A DNA stretch of 64,000 bases from Arion vulgaris (taxonomy: Eukaryota > Mollusca > Gastropoda > Stylommatophora > Arionidae): positions 16,571,367-16,635,366 of the forward strand of contig CM036754.1 in NCBI GenBank assembly GCA_020796225.1, given 5' to 3'. The notes under the pieces are model-generated. The model was not told the origin of the DNA. It ran no database searches and saw only the letters and a program-made list of their open reading frames with translations. Of this stretch, positions 20,621 through 30,338 are shown piece after piece. The translations under genes and the position numbers were made by a program. Each line of letters starts with the position of its first letter. The first letter of the stretch is position 1.

Positions 20621-20819
20621 ATATGTCCAGTGAAGAACCCGGGATTAGATTGCTGTCAGATTGTGCTACGAAGCTAGTTATATTTGTACTACTTTCAGTC
20701 TGATTTCCTCATAGATCGCAACCTCGCTGCCTCCCCTCCACCCCCACCGCCACCGCCGTTAGTGCCCATATATTAAGTCTGCATTGAAATAACCTTTCTA
20801 TTGTTTTATTTGTAAATAT

Positions 20820-21074
20820 TATCGCCTTTTTTGCGAGAGCTCCAAGGAGCAAAGAATAGTAACACTTCGTTCTACAAGGCATGTCGTAAGAGGCGACTGA
20901 TGTAGGACCTAGGGAAGTTACCCTAGTAAATAAAAATCGTCGAAAAAAATCGTATCTGCTGGCCTACTTGTAGGCGCTTATCTAGCACAACGTACAATTG
21001 CTTTTAGGCTCAGATCACATACAGATCACAAATAGTGGTTTAACAAGTGGTCGATATTGATCGGTCGAAGAAGA
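20820..21074 (+). mobile_element. SINE-A (GAA-tailed) with 11-bp target duplication
   Basis: The core GGCATGTCGTAAGAGGCGAC, then TGATGTAGGACCTAGGGAAG, TGGCCTACTTGTAGGCGC and the 3' module AGATCACATACAGATCACAA, ending TCGAAGAAGA. TTTGTAAATAT stands on both sides (20809-20819 and 21075-21085), so this is a clean retroposed insertion. Confidence 0.92.
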
Positions 21075-21085
21075 TTTGTAAATAT

Positions 21086-21634
21086 AACTATTGTTGGTTT
21101 TAATCATTACAATAGATGTTGTTTATATTTCTGCCCCCCTTTCTCCCCTTTCTCACTCGTATACACCCCACCCCACCCTTCTCATCCTTCCTGCCCATTA
21201 TTGTCAAATCAATATTTTCTACTTCGTTTATCAACCTTTCAAAGTAGTTCTTATATTTCTTGCAAACATTCATCTCTCATTACTGTTCCATTGTCATGTC
21301 AGACATTGTTTATTATTCTTCCCGTGATATTTACAACTTCTTCTTCATAATTACAACTTTTCTAGATGTCTAACGAGAAGGCTGACACAACACATCGTTG
21401 CCAAATTACTTTTGTTTAACACTTTGTGATAATTATCATTCGCTATTATTGTTGCTAATAGTTCCCAAAATAGATTACTAATTATCGTGAAGTCTTTTAT
21501 GTCTTAAATCTATTTTGTTTTTTAGATATTCCATTAGCTTTACATTGATGAACTTTGTGTTGTCTTGTAAATAAATTCAGGGCACGTATCGTCATTGACT
21601 AATTTTCTAAGATTATTATTCAGTGCAAAGTTGA
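21086..21634. other. No recognised feature
   Basis: About 550 bases, rich in C and T near 21130-21200. No repeat match and no credible gene. Confidence 0.4.
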
Positions 21635-21748
21635 TTGTGGAAGGAAGAAGGACACGTAAAATTATGGATTGATAACATCAAGAGCTGGTCGGAGCACGAC
21701 CTCGTCACACTTGGTCGAACAGTTATGGACAGAAAACTAAGGCAGGTT
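21635..21748 (+). mobile_element. RTE-type LINE 3' coding fragment
   Basis: The plus strand encodes LWIDNIKSWSEHDLVTLGRT followed by VMDRKLRQ. This fits the end of RTE proteins (W-I-D-N-I-K-x-W then a block ending D-R-x-x-W). It lies directly against an oppositely oriented fragment. Confidence 0.65.
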
Positions 21749-21756
21749 TATTTTGT

Positions 21757-22085
21757 CTGTCTATTCCCAGGTAGAAGATGGAGTTGGATGTCCACTCTTG
21801 TCGTTAAGCGTAGGGATGGGAGCTTTATTTTGCGTTCTAGGGCCAGATGAGTAGCCCTTGTTGCGTTATATCCGTGTTTATGTAATGTGGTCTTGATATT
21901 GTCCATCCATCTTTTTCTTGGTCTTCCTTATCTCTAGTACACGATCTCTTTTTATTGTATGTGTTATTGGTGGTTGGTTGTATTTCATTCTCATTAAATG
22001 TCCAAACCACTGCATTTGTTGTCGTTCGATGTATAAGGTTGGTTGTGGGTATTAATGTCTCCACCGTGACATTCCTAGAACCCAA
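21757..22085 (-). mobile_element. RTE-4 LINE 3' region, minus strand
   Basis: TCTATTCCCAGGTAGAAGAT, GCGTTCTAGGGCCAGATGAG, GTCTTGATATTGTCCATCCA and CTTTTTCTTGGTCTTCC match the copy at 49319-49500. There the minus strand encodes GRPRKRWIDNIKTTLHKHGY. The extra right-hand part (21960-22080) includes ATGTCCAAACCACTGCATTT, the complement of the R-M-x-W-x-G-H-x-like segment. Confidence 0.8.
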
Positions 22086-22341
22086 TCGGGATATGAATAA
22101 TATTGTATTATTATATAAGCGTTAATGAATTATTCGAGTTTCTTTCGACTGTAACGACTCTCTGGTTGATCCAGCTTTAATTTTGTACCAGAGAGACATT
22201 GGAAATTAAAGGTGATCGGACTTGGTAATGTCTACATCATATACTATGTGATGTAAGTTACAAAAATACAGGGCCTAACACGTTTTTCACAAATATGCCT
22301 CAAGATATGAAAACGGGTTTCCATTGTTGATATATATATAT

Positions 22342-22538
22342 ATTATAATAATAATTTCTCTCGTACCGTTATACGTTACATAGGGCCTGCAAGCAATTTC
22401 TCCATACCGCTCTGTCCTGGGCAACTCGCTCAATCTCCTCCATGGAACTGAGACCGATATTTCTTGCCTCTCTCAGCAAAGTTTTTTCAGGGTCTCCCTA
22501 AATCGTCCTCTCTTTGTTGAACCCTTTGCATCCTCAAC
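22342..22538 (-). mobile_element. RTE-1 3' end, left arm of an inverted pair
   Basis: The complement of this stretch is the RTE-1 3' terminus: from GTTCAACAAAGAGAGGACG through GAGAGGCAAGAAATATCGGT, GAGATTGAGCGAGTTGCCCA and ACGGTACGAGAGAAATTAT. The (ATT)n-like tail lies at the left. The same segment is present again in opposite orientation 100 bases to the right. Confidence 0.9.
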
Positions 22539-22822
22539 CACTAGAAACAACTGTTATAAGAAGGAGAAGATGGAGATATGTTAAGCATACCTTGAGAATA
22601 AATGATCAAAGAATATTAAAGCAGACATTGAAGTGGGATGCAAAGGGTTCAAGAAAGGGGACTTAAGGAGACCCTGAAACGAACTTTGCTGAGAGAGGCA
22701 AGAAATAGTCTCAGTTCCATGTAGGAGATTGAGCGAGTTGCCCAGGATAGAGCGGTATGGAGAAATTTCTTGCAAGCTCTATGTAACGTATAACGGTACG
22801 AGAGGAATTATTATTATTATTA
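22539..22822 (+). mobile_element. RTE-1 3' end, right arm of an inverted pair
   Basis: It starts ACTAGAAACAACTGTTATAA and encodes RRRRWRYVKHTLRINDQRI with a frame shift near 22655. It continues to AGATTGAGCGAGTTGCCCAG and ends GGTACGAGAGGAATTATTAT with a longer (ATT)n tail. Bases 22635-22822 are the inverted counterpart of 22342-22534. Confidence 0.9.
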
Positions 22823-23595
22823 CTGTAGTATTTTTTCATTTATTTCCTTCATCTCATCTCCAGTTCTTGTTAACTGTCAATCTAGATACACAAAAACTGT
22901 TCACTTTTTCTAAAAAATTTTTATCCATTATTTAAAAAATATCCTTTGTCATGTTTGTTTGATCATCTGTTAGTGTTTTTATGTTTGTAACATTGAGATA
23001 TAGATTATTGTTTTTCACTTTTCTCTAGCACTAAAAGGTGAAGACTAAAATATTTCAATAAAATATGACGACACTGATAAAATAGATTGTATCGATAAAA
23101 AGTGAAGAATGAAAGAAAACAAATCACTTTGATGTTATTGTGTTCTGAGATGGATAAAACGTTTTGAAAATGGAGAGATATGTGAACAAAAGATAAAGAA
23201 CCATTAATCATGGACATTTGCACAAATATAACACATAATATTGAGACATAATAAGTTTACGTATTCCATCATTCTGACCGAATTAGATCACATTAGTGCG
23301 GGTTTTTTAATATATGTAAATATAAGGTAGTGTCATATTGAAGTGTCTTTCGGTTCACCTGCCTGGAAGCATTCATTTCTTTTTTGTTTGGAATAATCAG
23401 CAGTTAAGACAAATTGGTCTGACATAATGCGTGCAAACTAATGACAGGTGACACTGTAAAAAACCACCAGGTGATCAAGGATGAACATAGATCTGAATAT
23501 TTGAACATGTCTTTAAGAGATGTGTCACATTTAATAAGCGTATGTGATCATTGAAATAAATACTTTGGAAATTGTTACACTTAGTTCTAATCATT
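22823..23595. other. No recognised feature
   Basis: About 770 AT-rich bases, with no open frame or repeat match that I can support. Confidence 0.45.
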
Positions 23596-23797
23596 CTTCT
23601 TAGTTCATAGTTCCTATGTACGGTTCCAACTTCACTGCAACGGAACACCCCATAATTTCTCCGTTCATGTGCCAACGAAAATCACACGAAATGCTAACAA
23701 CTTTGAATTGTCTCCTGTGTGAACTAATTCCAGAATGAAACAGCTGTGTACCGCCACAACAAGCAACCTGCAGCGCATAAATGCATATGGCCGTCGT
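23596..23797. repeat. Dispersed repeat X, copy 1
   Basis: About 190-200 bases strongly similar to 45845-46045: GTACGGTTCCAACTTCA, AAAATCACACGAAATGCTAA, GTGTGAACTAATT, CAGAATGAAACAG, GTACCGCCACAA and CATAAATGCATATGGCCGTC. Similarity starts and stops sharply. The class is unknown and it has no tail or boxes I can see. Confidence 0.75.
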
Positions 23798-23929
23798 TCT
23801 TCTGCTTCTTACAACCAACGGAGTACTCGTACTAGGAAGTACTAGGACACTGTGCTGTACTTTTATATGTAACAATGACGCGCCCTGTCTCACAAAAAAA
23901 GACAGTAAATATTTAGTTTTATAATTTGA

Positions 23930-24075
23930 TTTACTTAACATTAATTTGATTTACTTAACATTAATTTGATTACTACATTAATTTGATTTATAACATTAAT
24001 TTGATTACTTAACATTAATTTGATTTACTAACATTAATTTGATTTACTAACATTAATTTGATTATCATAATTTGT
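23930..24075. repeat. About 20-bp AT-rich minisatellite, about 8 copies
   Basis: The phrase AACATTAATTTGATTTACTT repeats with small length changes (18-21 bases per unit) before an ATAATTTGTTATAATTAATT boundary. Confidence 0.9.
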
Positions 24076-24129
24076 TATAATTAATTGTCATGAGTTCTGA
24101 ACAGACCTAATATATGTATGTTTGTTACA

Positions 24130-24520
24130 TATATTCCTCTCTTACCTTCATATTTTGCATAGGGCCTGCAAGTAATTTCTCCATACCGCTCTGCTCTGTA
24201 GTGTGCAACTCGCTCAAGCTCTTGCATGGAATTGAGTCCGATATTCCTTGCCTCTCTTAGCAAAGTAATCGCAGGGTTTCCATAGGGTGTCTTCCCTTTC
24301 TTGAATCTTTTGCCTCCCATTTCATTGACTGTATTGGTATTTTTTGATCATTTCTTCTAAAGGTATGCCCAACATATCTCCATATTCTCCGTCTTGTAGC
24401 AGTTATTACTAGTGGTTGACCAGACATTTCTCTGATTTCATCACTTCTCCTGAATCTGTCCTATTTTATGTTTATTATTTTCTGCAGGTATCTATGTTCA
24501 AGTGTATTCAACTAGATATA
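24130..24520 (-). mobile_element. RTE-1 LINE 3' half, minus strand
   Basis: The minus strand reads [38 protein letters not shown] and EITCRPYAKYEGKRGI, the family's C-terminus and 3' end. The upstream WRYVG / LVTTSNNCY region follows at 24360-24410. The copy stops near 24520, at the segment equivalent to CAAGTGTATTCAACT. Confidence 0.86.
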
Positions 24521-24844
24521 TGTATATATATATATAAAATCACGTAGCATATCCTCCATTACAGTTTTCCTCAAAACATCGTGAGGTTTAAGTTAATCGA
24601 AATGTTCAAGTTTCTGTGACCTGATGTTGTTTGTAAGCCAATGTTTCTTCATATTATAGACTTCTAGGAAGGCCAAGAGGGCAGGTGCTGTGGGAGAGCT
24701 ACTCTGGGGCAAGTAGAGATGCAAAGGTAGTTATGCTTGATGTGATCCGTTCGCAACTCGACGAGCGAACACCCAGAGTGACTATTAATGCTCGCCTCTC
24801 CCGGCCGATGGGAAAAGCTAGAAGGATATATGTGAAACCACGAG

Positions 24845-25250
24845 GGTGAAACTCGAGCCCGCGCATTCTCTCTCTTGACTCTCCTCTCTCGAGCCGATGA
24901 GTATGCTGGGTGACGAGATGGACAGCACGTTGGTCTACATAAGTCAAAAGTCTAGGTCCCATCACAGAGATGGGAGCACGAATCAAAGCCATCGAAGGGA
25001 CGTTGACCCGCGTGTGGCGAAATTTGAAGCCCAAGCATGCTCTCTCTTGGACCACGACCCTTGAGCCGATGAGTATGGTGGGTGCCAAGTTGAACCGCAA
25101 GCTAGGCCACATAGGTCAAAGCACTGGCACCCATCACAGAGATGGGAGCACGACCAATCGAAGAGACGTTGAACAGCGTGTGGCGAAATTCGGAGCCAAA
25201 GCATGCTCTCTCTTGAGGCACTACTCTAGAGCCGATGAATATGCTGGGAG
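24845..25250. repeat. About 170-bp tandem duplication, 2.3 copies
   Basis: GAGCCGATGA occurs at 24891, 25063 and 25229, giving spacings of 172 and 166. Each is preceded by a TTCTCTCTCTTG or GCATGCTCTCTCTTG block and followed by TATG(C/G)TGGG. The shared interior includes CCCATCACAGAGATGGGAGC, itself a partial inverted repeat, and GTGTGGCGAAATT. Confidence 0.88.
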
Positions 25251-25380
25251 TGTTGCACGTAGTTAAGTTGTTGCACGTGGGCCATCCTGGGGGCGAAACT
25301 CGGTTTTTGCCCCCTCGGAGTCGTACAGCCCAGTGGGAATAGGCGGATGTGGTGGGGTGGGTACCAGTGCAGAGCGATAC

Positions 25381-25449
25381 GTGCTCGCTCTGCCCTGGTG
25401 CCTACCTCGCCATTTCCGCACCATTTCCGCACCAGGGCAGAGCGAGCAC
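25381..25449. repeat. Perfect 21-22-bp inverted repeat (hairpin)
   Basis: Positions 25381-25401 are the exact reverse complement of 25429-25449, and the next outer pair (25380 with 25450) also matches. The arms begin GTGCTCGCTCTGCC and end GGCAGAGCGAGCAC. The 27-base loop contains CCATTTCCGCA in a near-duplicate. The stem is GC-rich and would be very stable in RNA or single-stranded DNA. Confidence 0.93.
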
Positions 25450-25694
25450 GCATACGAACGTTGCAAGGGTGGCACCACATGTGGCGAAACCCATGACCCC
25501 ATCTCATGGGTGGGGACCGGGTTGAGTCACAGACGGTGACAGCCCAGGCAAATGTGTGCACGACATGGAAGGCACGAAAAATGTGAGCACGGAAAAATTC
25601 GATGGTGCCAGGGCATCAGGGCAGAGCTAACACGCACGCTGGCAAAGTCATAGTGGTCCCCATCTAGAGGCAGGCCGGCACGGCAAGAGGGTGA

Positions 25695-25845
25695 GCGTCC
25701 CACCCACATGAGTAGAACAACTGGAAAGCCCAGCAGAGGCAAAACCAGTGCAAGCAAGGCAAGCGCGGCAGCGGCAAGAAGGGTGTACGTCCACCCAAAT
25801 GTACAGAACAACTGGAAAGCTCAGCAGAGGTAAAGCCAGTGCGCG
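25695..25845. repeat. About 90-bp duplication in the GC-rich island
   Basis: CAACTGGAAAGC(C/T)CAGCAG followed by AGG(C/T)AAA(A/G)CCAGTGC occurs at about 25718 and 25809. A similar lead-in with ACGTCC or GCGTCC and CACCCA precedes both. Confidence 0.75.
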
Positions 25846-25954
25846 TTTCCGCTACTGTTGCTACTGCTGCCTTGTAGTTTTGATTGGGACAATCAAAGGT
25901 TAACGGAGCAAACCGTACACAAACCTGAACGGGCGGCAAACCAAGGTGCTCAGT

Positions 25955-26229
25955 AAAACGACCGGTTTTTCTGGGGCTGGAGGGCAGGCCGCCTAAGGGT
26001 CGCTGCCCTGAATGAAAATGGCAACCCGCTGCCTTGTGGGTTCGGCTGGGGACAGCCAAACGCTATCGGAAAGCGTACCGCAAACAAACGCTGGCTGAAA
26101 TCGAACACCCCACCCAAGGATAAGCAACTGTGCTCCAATAGGTGCTGAAGGTTGGTGCACGTACATTACGTTTTGATTTTATTGGCTATTTATATATCAC
26201 AATAGAATGATAAAAATGGCCTTAGAATG

Positions 26230-26272
<43 letters not shown>
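25955..26272 (+). mobile_element. SINE-C, plus strand
   Basis: It contains AACCCGCTGCCTTGTGGGTT, GGCTGGGGACAGCC, AACGCTGGCTGAAATCG and the end of the shared 3' module (TATATATCACAATAGAATGA, then AAAATGGCC). It finishes in a (GA)n tail of about 40 bases at 26231-26271. The TTCTTGGCAAAG part of the module is replaced by other sequence. The 5' limit is uncertain within the GC-rich island. Confidence 0.83.
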
Positions 26273-26275
<3 letters not shown>

Positions 26276-26465
26276 TAACGTCATCTGCAATAAGTTATTT
26301 TTGTCATCACTCAATATTTCGATCTCTCTCTACAAAAAAAAAAAAAAGCACAGACGAGTGATCACAAGATACCAGTCAACCAATTTTTGGGTACTAATTT
26401 GTCATAATTACTTCTCACCTGTTTCCCCTTTCCTTAAATGCATCCCTGTCATCACATTTCTTTGT

Positions 26466-26908
26466 AATCTGGGTTCGCTGTGGCGTAGACGTTATTATGT
26501 GCTCGCCTCTCGTGTAGAAAAGGTTCTCGGTTCGCTTCCTCTTGGAGCCATCGGAATATTTTTCCAGCGAAACCTAGATCTCAGAGTAGGTGATATCGAG
26601 TTCCTAGTCCTATGGGAAACGAACGATAAAACTTAGGTCCTGTGTTCAAGTTGAGAACGTAACAGAATCCTTGGCAGTTCAAAATCGAGAAGAGCAGGCA
26701 AACTTCATTAGAAAAGAAAAAAAAAATTTTAAAACATTCTTACAAGATATCATCAAAATATCTTCTAAATTACATTGGGGACCCTCGCCGGTGCTATGAA
26801 GTTCGTGCACTACCGGGAAGATCTTCCTGTGTAAGAAAGAGATCGGAGCACACATGGTTACTCACGGAAATGCTATGATAATGATTCTATATATAAAATC
26901 AATCAAAC
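26466..26908 (+). mobile_element. SINE-1, fullest copy
   Basis: A tRNA-like head opens with GTTCGCTGTGGCGTAGACG (A-box region) and has GGTTCTCGGTTCGCTTCC (B-box-like). The body runs through GAATATTTTTCCAGCGAAAC, GAGTTCCTAGTCCTATGGGA, GTGTTCAAGTTGAGAACG, GAAGATCTTCCTGTGTAAGA and CACATGGTTACTCACGG, then the AATCAATCAA tail. At about 440 bp it is long for a SINE and may be a composite. Confidence 0.86.
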
Positions 26909-27371
26909 TATTCATAATCTATATCTTGAAGTTACTGCTACCTTCCTCTAAATGTCTTCCTTATCAATGAGCTCCAATTCCACTTTTATTGAAAAACACC
27001 AAATGATTCTCATTTATTTTGTTTTATTGAACAAGTTCCTGCTTGATCAGTTAGTAATATTTTATTTTTTCAATTATCCTGTCAACATTTTCTTAAGATA
27101 AATCTTGTTTTAAAACATAGCAATATCATTTGCCCTGTTGGTTTTGCGGATCTAAATCTCAGATCGGGATTATGCTTTATGGTTTCAATAGATTAGCCGG
27201 AATAGATTTCCGTTGTTTGAGACAGATATTGCTCTCATGAAGAACTTAATTCATTACATTCTTCATCTTTGTCTAACTAACATGACAGTCATGCAGTTAT
27301 TTATAGAAAATTTGATGTTCTTAAAATATACTAAGGTCAATGAATAGTAAACTATAAATAAACAAAGTTTC
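26909..27371. other. No recognised feature
   Basis: About 460 AT-rich bases without a repeat match. Confidence 0.4.
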
Positions 27372-27860
27372 ACATATCCTTTTCAGAAATTATGATGTGA
27401 AGTGCCCGTTACTTCATATTTCTAGACCCTAGTGTGCAGGAGGTAGGAGGGTCAATTCCTTTCCTTGCGTTTGGGAAGTCGAGTGCGTGATTGAACCCAC
27501 AACTCCTCCCGTGTGGTGCTGGGGTACTCAAGGGGAGAAAAGAATAGTAACATTGCGATCTACAAGACATGTCGTAAGAGGCGAATGATGTAGGAGTAAG
27601 GAAAGCTACCCTAGTAAATAAAAAGCATCGCAGAAATCGGATGTGCAGTGCTACTTGTGTGCACATAACTGGCACAACGAACAAACAAATGATCACATAC
27701 AAACACACAGAGTGGTTAGCAAGTGATCGATATGGAGGGTTCGGAAAAAGAAGGAGAACCCACAACTCGCCTGTCCGTACCGACGATCCAGAACCAACTC
27801 GCTCATGTCCGATCTCCCGATAACTAACGATACACATTACAATTCAGAACCACAACTCGC
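27372..27860 (-). mobile_element. SINE-D (tRNA-derived), split by SINE-A
   Basis: The left part (27372-27505) matches the minus-strand copies at 46484-46690 and 57250-57440: GTGCAGGAGGTAGGAGGGTC, AATTCCTTTCCTTGCG and the complement of the B box (GATTGAACCCAC). The head resumes after the SINE-A with CACAACTCGCCTG and CTCGCTCATGTCCGATCT, where the other copies have the A-box region. Confidence 0.75.
27506..27755 (+). mobile_element. SINE-A nested in SINE-D, 13-bp target duplication
   Basis: The head CGTGTGGTGCTGGGGTACTC leads to ACATGTCGTAAGAGGCGAAT, AGCTACCCTAGTAAATAAAA, CACAACGAACAAAC and GTGATCGATATGGAGGGTTC, and the copy ends AAAAAGAAGGA. GAACCCACAACTC stands at 27493-27505 and again at 27756-27768, an exact 13-base duplication of the SINE-D B-box region. 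Confidence 0.93.
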
Positions 27861-27869
27861 TGTCGACTC

Positions 27870-28490
27870 GATAACCGAACGATATTACTAATCTGTCCAA
27901 ATGTACTACCAAAATGAAGATTTTATCAAATTTGACACAGATCTTTACTACATGAATATGGAGGCAAATTCACTCAAGATTGACAAATATTGAGATATGA
28001 TTCTTAGTTTTTTAACTACAGAAAAACCAAGTCTTTCGTATGTTAGTAGAATATTATCTATCTTATCTATATTATCTTAATAGATATAAGATTATGATAT
28101 TTTCGGATGTTCAATCAATTAAGTGAACAGGCATTCCTCCTGCTTCCGTATGCGATCATTCCTTTTCAAAACTCTCTCTTCCCTGGTACAGTTAATCAGT
28201 TCGAAGCTGCAGGAGAGATCTAGAGATAGGAAGACGGGGCATGAGTTGGTTGATGGCCTATGCCCTAATATGGGTTAAAATGCAGAGAGAGAGAGAGATA
28301 CATAGAAACTATAGTGAAACGTAGAGTTGATATAATATACTCTGCATAAGTCAATAAATAAATTGACTAACGATTGCTGTACTCGTACATGTGGACAACT
28401 AATTTACCCTGTCATAGCTAATTGATGCGCAATTCACCGTCTTAAGCCGCACTAGGAAAAGACCCATATTTTCTCTGAGACCATGTGCAG
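27870..28490. other. No recognised feature
   Basis: About 620 AT-rich bases. A short (GA)n run lies at 28285-28300. No other feature. Confidence 0.4.
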
Positions 28491-28690
28491 GAATCCGGAC
28501 ACACTCATCCGTCATTAGCAGGAATCTTACTTTACATTCGTCATTAGCAGGAATCTTACTTTACATTCGTCATTAGCAGGAATCTTACTTTACATTCGTC
28601 ATTAGCAGGAATCTTACTTTACATTCGTCATTAGCAGGAATCTTACTTTACATTCGTCATTAGCAGGAATCCGGACACACTCCCAAGCCC
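28491..28690. repeat. 29-bp minisatellite, about 6 copies, framed by a different variant
   Basis: The unit is AGGAATCTTACTTTACATTC plus GTCATTAGC. The first and last units instead carry AGGAATCCGGACACACTC, so the homogeneous middle sits between two matching end units. That is consistent with expansion of an inner unit. Confidence 0.92.
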
Positions 28691-28909
28691 CGATCATATA
28701 CATATACATATGCAATGTCTTTGAGACAATAGTTAACCCTTCTAAAATAACGTTAACTTAGTTTACACTACACAATCGTGTATTGAACACACTGATGTCA
28801 CTATTGAAACTATGTGGGGACAAAATATTGAAAAAATAACATCTCTATGAAATATTTAAGGGTAAGGTTTGACATAAATCTAACATTAGAAGAAAACGCC
28901 ATCATCATC

Positions 28910-29050
28910 ATGTGCCGTGCCGGCTGACGTAGGCGATCATGGATCTCCACAAATCTCCGTCTCTGGTGTTTGCTATATCTATTCAGATGTTGACGCTCTA
29001 CTGTGCCATGAAGCCAGGCTATCAGGAAGAAAACGTAGAGGACAATAAAG
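28910..29050 (-). mobile_element. RTE-10 LINE 3' end, minus strand
   Basis: CATCATCATGTGCCGTGCCG, GTAGGCGATCATGGATCTCC and CACAAATCTCCGTCTCTGGT match 41685-41810 and, more loosely, 59497-59617. The left end is the element's 3' terminus with an ATG-type tail. Confidence 0.78.
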
Positions 29051-29547
29051 TCAAATCTGTAGGAGGCATAGACGCAGTGAAATAAGGTATTAAGGCTTCC
29101 AGTGTCAATTAACTGGCACTGACTAAGACCCTACCTTCACGTGGTGGCCCTGGAAACATATTGCTGCTCTCTAGTTCAGCAAAGCGGGTAGGAATCGAAG
29201 CAGAACTACTATAAGGTAAGATTGTGTAGTAGTGTAAACAAAGCAGCGAGTGGCCTATGATCTGTTCGTACAACAGATAAGCAGTATCTCAGAGTGGCAG
29301 AGACTACACGAGTCTCCTGACCGACGTTTAGAGATCTATAACCGGTACAGAAGCGGCAAAGTAAGCATTGACAGAACAAGAATTTCTTAGTCCTGGTAAA
29401 ACTGTTAATGATTGATGTTCCTATACTGTCACCTGGTACGGAAAAACAGAGATATGTAACAATACATCATACAGACTGGTCATGTCAATACGGCTGATAG
29501 AAACATATATGTCCTGGGTCGAACTTTTCCCATCATTATCTATAGCT
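29051..29547. other. No recognised feature
   Basis: About 500 bases. It may contain old LINE sequence but shows no motif that I can name. Confidence 0.4.
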
Positions 29548-29772
29548 CTTGGATGTGTATATGGCGAAGTGGTTAAGAAGTTTGCCTGTTGTTCTGAAGG
29601 TTGTATGCTCGAATTCGGACTGAGTCACATGTGCAATCTTTTCATGAGTTTCCTAGGATTGTTGGAGGAGCTACATAGTTCGTACTTTACGCGACACTGT
29701 CGGCATGTGGCGAACAAATTCTGATACGAGGAAACATGGTGTAACGAAGTTAATCTTTCGTCTCATATCTTT
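29548..29772 (+). mobile_element. SINE-E copy
   Basis: GTGTATATGGCGAAGTGGTT (A-box-like), GCCTGTTGTTCTGAAGGTTG, TGCTCGAATTCGG in the B-box position, GAGTTTCCTAGGATTGTTGG, and a 3' part with CATGGTGTAACGAAGTTAAT. Confidence 0.8.
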
Positions 29773-30284
29773 TTTTGCTATAGTTTTTATTATCTTTTCA
29801 ACGTGTTCTATTGGAAGGTAGAAAGGGGGGCGGATTTAGGACTTGCAGACTGTACCACCTTCAAGAAAACTTAACCATGTTCCTAAACTTTTTTGGATTC
29901 ACACGCAAGTAATCACGGGTTGTTGTTTTCTTTTTTGACAATTTCATTGGAAATATTATTAAACCAACATTTCAATCAAAGCTAACTAATTTCATTACTA
30001 TTTGTTTTTTTTCGTTGAGTCTCAATCAATTTGAGTACAGCGTGTTATCCCTGGAAATAATTTTTACTCACAATTTTTATCTGTCATTGATGACTTCACT
30101 TTAATTATCTCTTTTCAATTATTAAGTCTAATTTCAATGCCCCTGACCATCCATCCATCTGTCAATCATTTTCTTGGACGCATCACTTGATCACTTGTCA
30201 TTAATTTCTGCTGGGATTTTCAAGATTTTTTATTCACTCTATTTTTTTGTTTCTTTTTCAATGTATTTTACTTTCTTTTGCTTT
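29773..30284. other. AT-rich, no recognised feature
   Basis: About 510 bases with T-rich stretches and no repeat match. Confidence 0.4.
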
Positions 30285-30338
30285 TAAAAGTCTGAACTAT
30301 TTAGTACAATATAAGTTGTCAAATCTGCTTGTTCTTCT

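Larger units (their letters stand above)
24690..26150. other. GC-rich island with local duplications
   Basis: This 1.46-kb stretch is clearly richer in G and C than the rest of the window and keeps many CG dinucleotides. It holds a 170-bp tandem duplication (24845-25250), a perfect hairpin (25381-25449), a 90-bp duplication (25695-25845) and the head of a SINE-C. Open frames on both strands (up to 137 codons, 24699-25112) match no family I know. It could be a satellite-like repeat, a transferred segment or a CpG-rich element. No host exon is evident. Confidence 0.6.

Noticed and set aside
22150..22195. CTGGTTGATCC, the start motif of small-subunit rRNA
   Set aside because: Only about 11 bases match and the following sequence does not continue as rRNA. 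It lies in a short imperfect inverted repeat.
22342..22822. Twin-priming inversion of a single LINE insertion
   Set aside because: Twin priming yields different, non-overlapping LINE segments. Here both arms contain the same 3' end, each with its own tail.
24699..26059. Several 90-140-codon frames in the GC-rich island as genes
   Set aside because: GC-rich sequence has fewer stops in all frames, and frames overlap on both strands across duplicated units. No domain is recognisable.
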